Assembly: GCA_002325245.1 (NCBI GenBank)
Contig: DCRR01000009.1
Location: 151,573-176,629 of the forward strand
DNA from: Microbacteriaceae bacterium UBA1487
GTDB lineage: Bacteria > Actinomycetota > Actinomycetes > Actinomycetales > Microbacteriaceae
DNA length: 25,057 bases
Direction: 5' to 3'
Position 1 is the first letter of the stretch, and the number at the start of each line of letters is the position of its first letter. Shown here piece after piece: positions 1 to 6,445 of the stretch. The notes below the pieces were generated by a model. That model was not told the origin of the DNA, made no database searches, and was given only the letters and a program-made list of their open reading frames with translations. The translations under genes were made by a program, and so were the position numbers.

Positions 1-143
1 CCGGGGAGGGCGAAGAAGATCGAGCCCGCGCCGACCAGTCTCGAATCCGTCTCGACCGAACCGCCGACGACCTGCTCGGCCGTGCCCGCCGGGGCCTCGG
101 CGCCGATCGCCGCGGCGATCTCCGCAACCGTGAGAGAAATCAT
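1..143 (-). CDS. murF: MurF, UDP-MurNAc-tripeptide:D-Ala-D-Ala ligase (partial, N-terminus only)
   Basis: Only the first ~47 codons lie in the window; the gene runs off the left edge. The reading starts at ATG (143-141) with MISLTVAEIAAAIGAE and continues to VETDSRLVGAGSIFFALP, which matches the Mur-ligase N-terminal pattern (TDSR followed by G-x-(I/L)-F-x-AL) that binds the UDP moiety. MurF is the cytoplasmic ligase that adds D-Ala-D-Ala to the UDP-MurNAc-tripeptide. Its start overlaps the murE stop as ATGA (143-140), so translation is probably coupled. The position directly after murE in a dcw cluster supports the call. The ATPase domain cannot be seen here. Confidence 0.88.
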   Translation of the reverse strand, partial: MISLTVAEIAAAIGAEAPAGTAEQVVGGSVETDSRLVGAGSIFFALP

Positions 144-1696
144 GCCCATCCCGCCTCGCGCAGAGCCTCGCGCGCCTCGTCTCGGGCGGAGTACTCGGTG
201 CGCACGCCTCGGATGTCGCGATAGTCCTGATGTCCCGGGCCCGCCCAGAGGATCGAGTCGCCCTCGCGAGCGAGACCCACCGCGGTGCGGATGGCGGCCT
301 CGGGCGGGCTGACCTCGTGGATCTCGGGCTGATGCTCCGCGAGCGCGGCGCCCTCGAGCAGGGTCCTGCGGATCGAGACCGGGTCTTCGAAGCGCGGGTG
401 GTGATCGGTGATGATCAGGATGTCGGAGTTCTCGGCCGCGACCCGCCCCATCTCGTGTCGCTTGGTCGCGTCGCGGTCGCCGTCGGCGCCGAACACCATG
501 ATCGTGCGACCCGGAGTGAACTCGCGCACCGCCCCCAGAGTGTTCTCGAAGGCGGCAGGGCTGTGCCCGAAGTCGACGTAGACGCGGGGGCCGCGCTCAC
601 CCGAGACCAGCTCGGTGCGTCCGGGCAGCATGGCGCGGACGCCGCCATCGGCGTTCAGCGCCGCCTCGATCGCCGAGAGCTCGAATCCGGCCTCCACGAG
701 CATGACGATCGCGAGGGCCGCGTTGGCGGCCATGTGCCAGCCGATCAGCGGCTCACGGGTCACGATCGAGCGTCCGTCGGGGCCGCTCAGTCGGAACTCG
801 GTGAACGTCGCGGCCTTCTCGAGGATCTCGACCTTCCAGGCCGCCTCCTCGGCGTTCGCGGCGTGGCCGATCGTCGCGATCGTCGTCACCGGGATGTGCG
901 AGCCGTCGACCACGCGCGCGCCCCATTCGGTGTCGAGGCAGACGACGCCTCGGCGCGCATGCTCCGGAGTGAACAGCGCGAGCTTGGCGGCGAAGTAGGC
1001 CTCGAAGTCCGGATAGTCGTCGAGGTGATCGTGACTGAGGTTCGTGAAGCCGACCACGTCGAAGACGAGACCGTCGACGCGCCGGTGCGACATCGCCTGG
1101 GCGCTCACCTCGATCGCGACGGCGCGCACCGCGGCTTCGCGCATCCGCGCCAACAGGGCGTGCATCTCGCTCGACTCGGGGGTCGTCAGCCGGCTGACGA
1201 TCGACAGCTCCCCGATGTGGCGCTCCGAGGTCGAGCTGAGTCCGGTCACGAGCCCGAGCTGACGCAGGATGCCCTCGAGCAGGTACGAGGTCGAGGTCTT
1301 GCCGTTCGTGCCGGTGGTGCCGAACAGCAGCGGCGGGTCCTCGTGGGTGCGGTAGATCCAGGCCGAGATCTCGCCGAGCGCCCCGCGCGGATCCTCGACG
1401 AGCAGCACGGGCAGCCCCGCATCCGATGCGAGGGCGGCCCCCTCCGCGTCGGTCAGGATCGCGACGGCGCCCGCCTCGCGCGCGGCGTCGGCGAAGGCCG
1501 CACCGTGACTGCGTGCCCCGCGCACCCCGACGTAGAGGTCGCCGGGTCGCACCTCGCTCGTGCTGAGGGTGACGCCCGTGATCTCGAGTCCGTCGAGGGA
1601 GCCCTCGACGGCGAGGCCGAACTCGTGCGTCAGCAGCGCGACCGCGCGGGGGGTGGGGTGCTCTGGGCGGAGGACCGGGGGAATCCGCGAACTCAC
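140..1696 (-). CDS. murE: MurE, UDP-MurNAc-dipeptide:amino-acid ligase (third-residue ligase)
   Basis: This cytoplasmic ATP-dependent ligase adds the third stem-peptide residue to UDP-MurNAc-L-Ala-D-Glu. It is 518 aa with three Mur-ligase domains: N-terminal UDP-binding, central ATPase with P-loop GTTGTNGKT (126-134) and TTPES (171-175), a probable carbamylated lysine at K238 (AYFAAK), and a C-terminal domain with FGADGDRD (402-409). The start is GTG 1696, with GAGGAG about 7 bases upstream; the gap to ftsI is 49 bases. Two things are odd. Residues that read DNPR in meso-DAP-adding enzymes read HHPR here (432-435, within TDHHPRFEDP), and the usual GKGHE reads GPGHQ (486-490). The usual EVSSHAL reads EVSAQAM (196-202). 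I infer a substrate other than meso-DAP, such as Lys, Orn or diaminobutyrate. The MurE assignment itself is firm from context. Confidence 0.93.
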   Translation of the reverse strand: MSSRIPPVLRPEHPTPRAVALLTHEFGLAVEGSLDGLEITGVTLSTSEVRPGDLYVGVRGARSHGAAFADAAREAGAVAILTDAEGAALASDAGLPVLLVEDPRGALGEISAWIYRTHEDPPLLFGTTGTNGKTSTSYLLEGILRQLGLVTGLSSTSERHIGELSIVSRLTTPESSEMHALLARMREAAVRAVAIEVSAQAMSHRRVDGLVFDVVGFTNLSHDHLDDYPDFEAYFAAKLALFTPEHARRGVVCLDTEWGARVVDGSHIPVTTIATIGHAANAEEAAWKVEILEKAATFTEFRLSGPDGRSIVTREPLIGWHMAANAALAIVMLVEAGFELSAIEAALNADGGVRAMLPGRTELVSGERGPRVYVDFGHSPAAFENTLGAVREFTPGRTIMVFGADGDRDATKRHEMGRVAAENSDILIITDHHPRFEDPVSIRRTLLEGAALAEHQPEIHEVSPPEAAIRTAVGLAREGDSILWAGPGHQDYRDIRGVRTEYSARDEAREALREAGWA

Positions 1697-1745
1697 GCGC
1701 CGCTCCTCGGGATGCTCGATGACTGGGGACTGAACGCGACCGCTC

Positions 1746-3542
1746 TCACCAGGTGAGGGGGATGAACGGCGCCGACTCGCTCGACGGGGCGATGCGGAAG
1801 GCCTTGATGACCTGCTGCATGATCGTCTCGAAAGCCGGGGCCGCGGCCGCGGAAGTTCTCATGGTATCGGGCTTTGCGATCGTCACGACCACGACGTACT
1901 CCGGGTCGTCGGCCGGAACCATCCCCGCGATCGAGACGATTCGCTCGTCACCGTAGACGCCGTTCTCGGCGATCTCGGCGGTGCCGGTCTTCGCCGCCAC
2001 CCGGTACCCGGGGAAGCTGACGATCGACGAGAGCGAGCCCTGCGTGATCACCTGCTCCATGACGCTGACCGTGTCGTTCGCCGCGCTCTCGCTGACGACG
2101 CGCGTCGACTCGGCGCTCGGGGTGTTCGTCACGGTTCCATCGGGCCATTCGCAGCCTTCGACGAGGGTCAGCGGCACGTGGACGCCGCCGTTGCCGAGCG
2201 CCTGGTAGGCGCTCGCCACCTGAGCGCTGGTCGCCGCCATGCCCTGGCCGAACTGCTGCGTGACGTTCGTGATCGAATCGAGGCGATCGAGAGGAAGCAC
2301 GGTTCCCGGCTCCTCGCCGAGGAAGTCGACGCCGCTCTGCGTGTTGAAGCCGAAGCCGAGCAGGTACTCGCGGCGATCTTCGGCATCGAGCCGCGTCGAC
2401 AGCATCGAGGTGCCGATGTTGGACGAGTCGGCGAGGATTCCCGCCGCCGTCCAGCGCACCTCCCCGTGCCACCAGGCATCCGTGATGACCTTGCCCGCGG
2501 GAAGCCCCTCGGTGTAGGTGGCCGGCACCAGGATGCTCTCGTCGACCGAGACCTTGCCCGCATCCAGCAGCGACGCGAACGTGAACGGCTTGATGATCGA
2601 GCCGGGCTCGTAGGGGCTCGTGAAGCTGCGGGCGCCCATGTCCTCGGCAGGCAGCGAATTGAGGTCGTTCGGGTCGACGCTCGGCCAGTCCGCTGCGGCC
2701 ATGATGTAGCCGTCCGAGACCCGCACCACCATCGCGGTCGCCCAGGCGGCGCCGAGCTCCTCGGCGTTGGAGGCGAGCGTCTGCTGGGCGAACCACTGCA
2801 GGTCGGAGTCGATGGTCAGCCGGACCGTCGCGCCGTCGACCGGCTCCGTGTCGACATACGTCGTGCCCGGAAGCGCGACCCCGTCGGCTCCCGCCTCGTA
2901 GAGGCTGCTGCCGTTCGTCGCGGCGAGGCACTCGTTCATGTAGTTCTCGACGCCGGCGAGCGGCTCGTCGGTGCCGAGGAACCCGACGAGGTTGCCCGCG
3001 ACGGCGCCGTTCGGGTAGCTCCGCGCGGGCTGCTGCTCGTTGTAGACCCAGGAGATCCCGAGCGCCTTCACCTGCTCGAACTGCTCGAGCTTCACTTTGC
3101 GGCTCAGGTAGGCGAAATCGGCGAGAGGGTTGTCGGCCAGGGCATCGGTGAGAGCGGCCATCATCTCGGCAGCATCGTCACCGGTGATCGCCGCGATCGC
3201 CTCGATTGCCTCGGACGTCGGCACGGTCACGCGCTCGCTCTCGCCGTCGCCATCGTCGTCACGCAGGATCGAAGTCGTCACGAAGTCGACGTTGCGCGGC
3301 GAGGCGGTGATGTCGAACCGCTGAACACTGTCGGCCAGCACGACGCCGCTGGCGTCGACGATGCTCCCCCGCGTGCCGTACACGGTGACCTGCCGCGAGC
3401 GGTGGTCGGAGGCCCCCGCCGAGATCTCCTCCGCCCGCACCACCTGGATGTCGACCAGCCGGAAGCCGAGTCCGGCCACGATGGCGAAGACGAGGAGCAC
3501 GCTGAGCGCCAGGCGGCGACGAGTGCTGCGTGGATTGATCAC
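1746..3542 (-). CDS. ftsI: FtsI/PbpB, septal peptidoglycan transpeptidase (class B PBP)
   Basis: This is the septum-specific D,D-transpeptidase that cross-links peptidoglycan during division; it is membrane anchored with its catalytic domain outside. I start it at GTG 3542 (VINPRSTRRR...), which has GGGAGG about 6 bases upstream. A longer reading to 3677 would overlap the upstream gene and adds only Arg-rich low-complexity sequence. The result is 598 aa. There is a basic N-terminus, one membrane segment (about residues 10-30), a PBP-dimer domain, and the penicillin-binding motifs SIIK (315-318), SSN (373-375) and KTG (518-520). A short acidic insert, DDDGDGESE, lies in the dimerisation domain near residue 95. 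No PASTA domain is present at the C-terminus. It follows the FtsL-like gene by 43 bases and precedes murE. Confidence 0.94.
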   Translation of the reverse strand: MINPRSTRRRLALSVLLVFAIVAGLGFRLVDIQVVRAEEISAGASDHRSRQVTVYGTRGSIVDASGVVLADSVQRFDITASPRNVDFVTTSILRDDDGDGESERVTVPTSEAIEAIAAITGDDAAEMMAALTDALADNPLADFAYLSRKVKLEQFEQVKALGISWVYNEQQPARSYPNGAVAGNLVGFLGTDEPLAGVENYMNECLAATNGSSLYEAGADGVALPGTTYVDTEPVDGATVRLTIDSDLQWFAQQTLASNAEELGAAWATAMVVRVSDGYIMAAADWPSVDPNDLNSLPAEDMGARSFTSPYEPGSIIKPFTFASLLDAGKVSVDESILVPATYTEGLPAGKVITDAWWHGEVRWTAAGILADSSNIGTSMLSTRLDAEDRREYLLGFGFNTQSGVDFLGEEPGTVLPLDRLDSITNVTQQFGQGMAATSAQVASAYQALGNGGVHVPLTLVEGCEWPDGTVTNTPSAESTRVVSESAANDTVSVMEQVITQGSLSSIVSFPGYRVAAKTGTAEIAENGVYGDERIVSIAGMVPADDPEYVVVVTIAKPDTMRTSAAAAPAFETIMQQVIKAFRIAPSSESAPFIPLTW

Positions 3543-3585
3543 GATCGCCCTCCCGCTTCTGTCTCGCGCGATCCCGGCTCCGCGG

Positions 3586-4233
3586 TCACCGGGTCTTCGG
3601 CGACGGCAGGGTGCCTGAGGTCGAGGATGACTCCCCCGCGCCCGTCTGCGCGGTCGACGCGCCCGCGCCGTCGCCATTCGATCCGACGACGGTGAGGCCG
3701 CCGTTCGCCTGCGAGCTCGACGACGAGGTCTCGGTCGGGGTGGTCTGGGATGCGGTGACGAGCGGGACGCCGGCGAGGGTCACGTTGCCGATCTCCCCAC
3801 CGCTGCGGCCGAGGACGCTCCCGCCGGTCTCGCCCGCGCGCCCGCTCACGGCGCCCGTCGAGACGTCGATGTGAGGCAGGCTGCCGCTGGCGACCATGCC
3901 GAGCGCCTCGGCGTTGCTGGCCAGGAACTGCGGCGACTGCAGGCTCTCCAGGTTCTCAGCCAGCGCTTCGCTGTCGCGCAACAGGTCGCGCTGCTCGACC
4001 TGCAGACTCGAGATCTGGTACGCGCCGTCGGCGACGGCCATGCTGAGGCCGAGTTGGGCGAGGAGCACGGCGACCACGCCGGTGAGCAGCACGACGGCGT
4101 GGACGAGCTTCGGGCGCGCGCGACGCTGGGCCCGGGTCGGCGCGACCTCGAGGTGGCGGCGCGGCGAAGTTGAGGGTCGCGGGTGCGGGCGCGGTGACGC
4201 CAGTGCCGTCGCCCCGATGGTGCTGTGGCTCAT
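3586..4233 (-). CDS. FtsL-like bitopic division protein with long Ser/Thr/Gly tail
   Basis: The 215-aa protein has a basic Pro/Arg-rich cytoplasmic N-terminus (1-42), one membrane segment (about 43-68), a short coiled-coil stretch (about 73-98, EQRDLLRDSEALAENLESL) and a long extracytoplasmic tail rich in Ser, Thr, Gly and Ala (about 115-215). The topology and the position between rsmH and ftsI are those of FtsL, which binds FtsB and FtsQ and helps activate the FtsW-FtsI pair. FtsL is poorly conserved in sequence, so the call rests on topology and synteny. The ATG at 4233 overlaps the rsmH stop as ATGA. The tail is longer than in most FtsL proteins, which are near 100-130 aa. Confidence 0.8.
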   Translation of the reverse strand: MSHSTIGATALASPRPHPRPSTSPRRHLEVAPTRAQRRARPKLVHAVVLLTGVVAVLLAQLGLSMAVADGAYQISSLQVEQRDLLRDSEALAENLESLQSPQFLASNAEALGMVASGSLPHIDVSTGAVSGRAGETGGSVLGRSGGEIGNVTLAGVPLVTASQTTPTETSSSSSQANGGLTVVGSNGDGAGASTAQTGAGESSSTSGTLPSPKTR

Positions 4234-5183
4234 GCGGCACCTCGGAGTCGTTCGGCGGCGCGCAGCCGCACCGGCGCGGCGCGCGAGTTGCGCGCCTTCT
4301 CGTCGTCGCTGGCGAGTTCGGCCCCCCGCACCAGCAATCGGAACTCGGGGCGGTGCTCGGGCAGCTCGACGGGCAGCCCGCGCGGGGCGGTCGAGCGCGA
4401 TCGCGCGGCGAGCACCCGCTTGACGATGCGGTCCTCCAGCGACTGATAGGCGAGCACGACGATGCGGCCCCCGACCTCGAGCGAGTCCAGGGCGGCCGGA
4501 ATCGCGCGCTCGACAGCGACGAGCTCCTGGTTCACTTCGATGCGGAGCGCCTGGAAGACGCGCTTCGCGGGGTGGCCGGCGCGTTGCACGGCCGCCGGCG
4601 TGGCAGCGATGAGCACCTCGACCAGCTCGGCGGACGTGCGCAGCGGCGCTTCGGCGCGGCGCTGCACGATGCGGCTGGCGTAGCGCGGCGCGAGCTTCTC
4701 CTCGCCGTACTCGTAGAAGATCCGACGCAGCTCCGCCTCGTCGTACTCGGCGATGACGCGCGCCGCGGTGAGCTCCGCGGTCGGGTCCATGCGCATGTCA
4801 AGCGGGGCATCCTGCGAGTAGGCGAAGCCGCGCTCCGCCTGGTCCAGCTGCATCGAGGAGACCCCGAGATCGAAGAGCACGCCGGAGACCGTGTCGATGC
4901 CGAGCTCGTCGAGAACCTCGGGGATGCGGTCGTAGATGGTGTGCACCAGATCGATGCGCTCCGAGTAGGGCGCCAGTCGCTCGGCGGTCAGCGCGAGCGC
5001 CTCCGTGTCGCGGTCGAGCCCGACGAGGTGCAGGTCGGGGAAGCGCTGAAGGAAGGCCTCCGCGTGCCCGCCGAGTCCGAGCGTGGCGTCGATCAGGATC
5101 GCCCCGGGACGCTCGAGGGCGGGCGCGAGCAGTTCGATGCAGCGTTCCAGCAGCACCGGGATGTGGAGTGGGTTGTTCGTCAT
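4230..5183 (-). CDS. rsmH: RsmH (MraW), 16S rRNA m4C1402 methyltransferase
   Basis: RsmH is a SAM-dependent enzyme that N4-methylates C1402 of 16S rRNA in the decoding centre. The 317-aa length is typical. The SAM-binding motif DATLGLGGH (32-40), LFDLGVSS (103-110), the Asp/Met-rich APLDMRMDP (126-134) and a C-terminal YQSLEDRIVKR (246-256) are all present. The start is ATG 5183; no strong Shine-Dalgarno sequence is visible, only GACGAG against the start, with a small GGGG-CGAG-CCCC hairpin potential (5190-5201) just upstream. It follows mraZ by 99 bases and is coupled to the ftsL-like gene by a 4-base overlap, so mraZ-rsmH-ftsL-ftsI-murE-murF is probably one transcript. Confidence 0.95.
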   Translation of the reverse strand: MTNNPLHIPVLLERCIELLAPALERPGAILIDATLGLGGHAEAFLQRFPDLHLVGLDRDTEALALTAERLAPYSERIDLVHTIYDRIPEVLDELGIDTVSGVLFDLGVSSMQLDQAERGFAYSQDAPLDMRMDPTAELTAARVIAEYDEAELRRIFYEYGEEKLAPRYASRIVQRRAEAPLRTSAELVEVLIAATPAAVQRAGHPAKRVFQALRIEVNQELVAVERAIPAALDSLEVGGRIVVLAYQSLEDRIVKRVLAARSRSTAPRGLPVELPEHRPEFRLLVRGAELASDDEKARNSRAAPVRLRAAERLRGAA

Positions 5184-5282
5184 CTCGTCGGGGCGAGCCC
5201 CTGAGTTCTGATCCCCATCCGCTGCGACCTGACACCGGGGAAGGTGAGTCAGGGAGCGCGGCTGAGGGTCGGAGCCCAGGCG

Positions 5283-5717
5283 CTAGAAGAGGCCCGCAAT
5301 CACCTCCCCGTCGGCGTCGGCGAATTCGGCTTCGGTGGCGCTGTAGTAGGTGTTCCAGGCTTCGGTGTCCCAGATCTCGGCGCGCGTGCCGGCGCCGATC
5401 ACCGTGAGCTCGCGATCGAGGTGCGCGTACTCGCGCAGGGCTGCGGGAATGGTGATGCGTCGCTGCGAGTCGGGGATCTCCTGGGCCGCGCCGCTCAGGA
5501 ACAGACGCAGGTAGTCGCGCCCCTTCTTGCCGAGCGCGGGCGCCTGGGCGCTCATCCGCTCGTGCAGGGCCTCGAACTCGCGCTGGCTGTAGACGTACAC
5601 GCAGCCTTCCTGGCCACGCGTCATCACCAGGCCGCCGGCGAACTCATCCCAGAACTTCGCCGGGAGGACGAGACGGCCCTTGTCGTCGAGCTTGGGGACG
5701 AATGTGCCAAGAAGCAT
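5283..5717 (-). CDS. mraZ: MraZ, dcw-cluster transcriptional regulator
   Basis: MraZ is a ring-forming DNA-binding protein with two SpoVT-AbrB halves that represses its own operon by binding short direct repeats upstream. The 144-aa product starts MLLGTFVPKLDDKGR, and the first D-x-x-G-R motif is DDKGR (11-15). The second half carries DSQRR (83-87) where many homologues have a D-x-x-GR, a small deviation. I choose ATG 5717 over GTG 5726 because family members start with M-(F/L)-LG and a purine-rich AAGGGGGG lies 8-9 bases before it. A set of phased GTGGAG repeats upstream (5760-5785) is the likely autoregulatory site. Confidence 0.93.
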   Translation of the reverse strand: MLLGTFVPKLDDKGRLVLPAKFWDEFAGGLVMTRGQEGCVYVYSQREFEALHERMSAQAPALGKKGRDYLRLFLSGAAQEIPDSQRRITIPAALREYAHLDRELTVIGAGTRAEIWDTEAWNTYYSATEAEFADADGEVIAGLF

Positions 5718-5759
5718 GTGGGCCACCCCCCTTCACTCTCCGGCCAGACGCAGGGTTTC

Positions 5760-5785
5760 CTCCACTTTACTCCACAGCACTCCAC
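5760..5785 (-). promoter_or_regulatory. Candidate MraZ boxes: three GTGGAG repeats at 10-bp period
   Basis: On the minus strand the hexamer GTGGAG occurs exactly at 5785-5780, 5775-5770 and 5765-5760, so three copies lie on one face of the helix with 10-bp spacing, 43-68 bases before the mraZ ATG. E. coli MraZ binds TGGG-type repeats and Mollicute MraZ binds AAAGTGG-type repeats, both also in tandem with helical spacing. The sequence and spacing here fit that family pattern. Binding is inferred. Confidence 0.75.
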
Positions 5786-5792
5786 CCGTCCA
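5764..5792 (-). promoter_or_regulatory. Candidate mraZ-operon promoter embedded in the MraZ boxes
   Basis: On the minus strand a -35-like TGGACG (5792-5787; 4 of 6 matches to TTGACA) is followed by a 17-bp spacer and a -10-like TAAAGT (5769-5764, a TANNNT hexamer). Two of the three GTGGAG repeats lie in the spacer, and the third overlaps and follows the -10. MraZ binding would therefore block RNA polymerase directly. The predicted start near 5757 leaves a leader of about 40 bases. The -35 match is only moderate. Confidence 0.4.
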
Positions 5793-5854
5793 TGAAAATT
5801 GGCAAAGAGTGCGCAGTAGCACTCAGAAACACTGACAAAACCCTGATCAGAGGC

Positions 5855-5871
5855 GTGGAGGAGAATGGAGG
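5855..5871 (+). repeat. GTGGAG-type repeat pair, copy 1 (opposite orientation to the mraZ boxes)
   Basis: The plus strand reads GTGGAGGAGAATGGAGG, that is GTGGAG and ATGGAG 10 bp apart. It matches a second copy at 5968-5984 at 16 of 17 positions. It uses the same hexamer and period as the candidate MraZ boxes at 5760-5785 but points the other way. It may be a distal MraZ site; that is inference. Confidence 0.55.
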
Positions 5872-5967
5872 AGATAGCACGGCGAGCGACATGCACCGGC
5901 GTCGCGGGCGCAAAAGAAGGGGCCGACCGAATGGTCGACCCCGAGTGAACGGCGCAACGGAGGCGCC

Positions 5968-5984
5968 GTGGAGGAGAGTGGAGG
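5968..5984 (+). repeat. GTGGAG-type repeat pair, copy 2
   Basis: The plus strand reads GTGGAGGAGAGTGGAGG, with exact GTGGAG hexamers at 5968-5973 and 5978-5983. It lies directly after the stop codon of the DUF3040 gene and 113 bp from copy 1. The shared sequence and 10-bp phasing suggest that the same protein recognises both copies. Confidence 0.55.
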
Positions 5985-6356
5985 CTAGCGGTCCCGCTCG
6001 TCGGTGCGGCGATCCCAGCGATCGTTAAGCGAATCCATGAAGCTCGAGCGCTCGGCGCGGGGCGCGGCACCGCGCCCCGACGGGAGCACGCGGAAGCGCA
6101 GCGGAGGCGTGATGGCGAAGACCGCGCCGCCGAACATCAGGGCGAACCCGAGAACGCCGACGACCGGCTGCTGCGCGATGACGCCCGTGAGCAGGAGCCC
6201 GAGCCCGAGAACACCCGCGATCGATCCGAGCAGGATGGCGGTGAAACTGGCGCGACCTCGAGGCGCCCCGACCGTCGTGACGTCGTCGGCCTCGTTGTGA
6301 TAGAGACTGCGTTCCATCTCGTCGAGGAGGCGCTGCTCCTGTTCGGAAAGTGGCAT
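5985..6356 (-). CDS. DUF3040 membrane protein
   Basis: The 123-aa protein starts MPLSEQEQRLLDEME, the N-terminal signature of the actinobacterial DUF3040 family. Two membrane segments follow (about 38-60 and 66-86), then a basic C-terminal tail. Its function is unknown. The family is often found beside mraZ in actinobacteria, as here, which suggests a cell-envelope or division role. ATG 6356 is preceded by GAGGGAG about 6 bases upstream. It lies 267 bases upstream of mraZ on the same strand and is divergent from the prenyltransferase gene. A -10-like TAGAAT on the minus strand (6415-6410) could drive it. Confidence 0.88.
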   Translation of the reverse strand: MPLSEQEQRLLDEMERSLYHNEADDVTTVGAPRGRASFTAILLGSIAGVLGLGLLLTGVIAQQPVVGVLGFALMFGGAVFAITPPLRFRVLPSGRGAAPRAERSSFMDSLNDRWDRRTDERDR

Positions 6357-6374
6357 CTGCTGCTCCCTCGTGAA

Positions 6375-6391
6375 CGACCGATCATCGGTCG
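6375..6391. promoter_or_regulatory. Perfect 17-bp palindrome, candidate operator
   Basis: CGACCGAT-C-ATCGGTCG is a perfect inverted repeat with 8-bp arms. It lies in the 88-base gap between the divergent DUF3040 and prenyltransferase genes, 19 bases before the DUF3040 start codon. Size and symmetry fit a site for a dimeric regulator, for example TetR-like. The regulator is not identifiable here. Confidence 0.45.
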
Positions 6392-6432
6392 ATCTCCTGC
6401 TGAAACTCCATTCTAAGCCTCCGCGCCGCGGC

Positions 6433-6445
6433 TAGGCTAGGCGCG
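6433..6445 (+). promoter_or_regulatory. Leaderless promoter (-10 TAGGCT) of the prenyltransferase
   Basis: TAGGCT (6433-6438) is followed by six bases and then the GTG start at 6445. A TANNNT -10 box 6-7 bases before a start codon, with no Shine-Dalgarno sequence, is the known arrangement of leaderless actinobacterial genes, where the start codon is also the transcription start. No clear -35 is visible. Confidence 0.6.

Noticed and set aside
230..1756. A 508-codon plus-strand frame opposite murE
   Set aside because: murE is certain by motifs; the opposite frame has no recognisable domain and shadow-type composition.
3543..3677. N-terminal extension of FtsI to 3677
   Set aside because: It overlaps the FtsL-like gene, adds 45 Arg/Pro-rich residues before the membrane anchor, and lacks the strong GGGAGG site that precedes GTG 3542.
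2178..3695. A 505-codon plus-strand frame opposite ftsI
   Set aside because: Antisense shadow of a well-supported penicillin-binding protein.
5163..5168. Another GTGGAG inside the rsmH start region
   Set aside because: A single copy without a 10-bp partner, within coding sequence; expected by chance.
5184..5282. Internal promoter between mraZ and rsmH
   Set aside because: No convincing -35/-10 pair was found; only a short GGGG-CGAG-CCCC hairpin near the rsmH start.
5702..6028. A plus-strand frame, including a 46-aa Arg-rich peptide from ATG 5891, after GGAGGAG runs
   Set aside because: The GGAGG runs are 20 or more bases from the ATG and are better explained as phased GTGGAG repeats. The peptide has low-complexity shadow composition.
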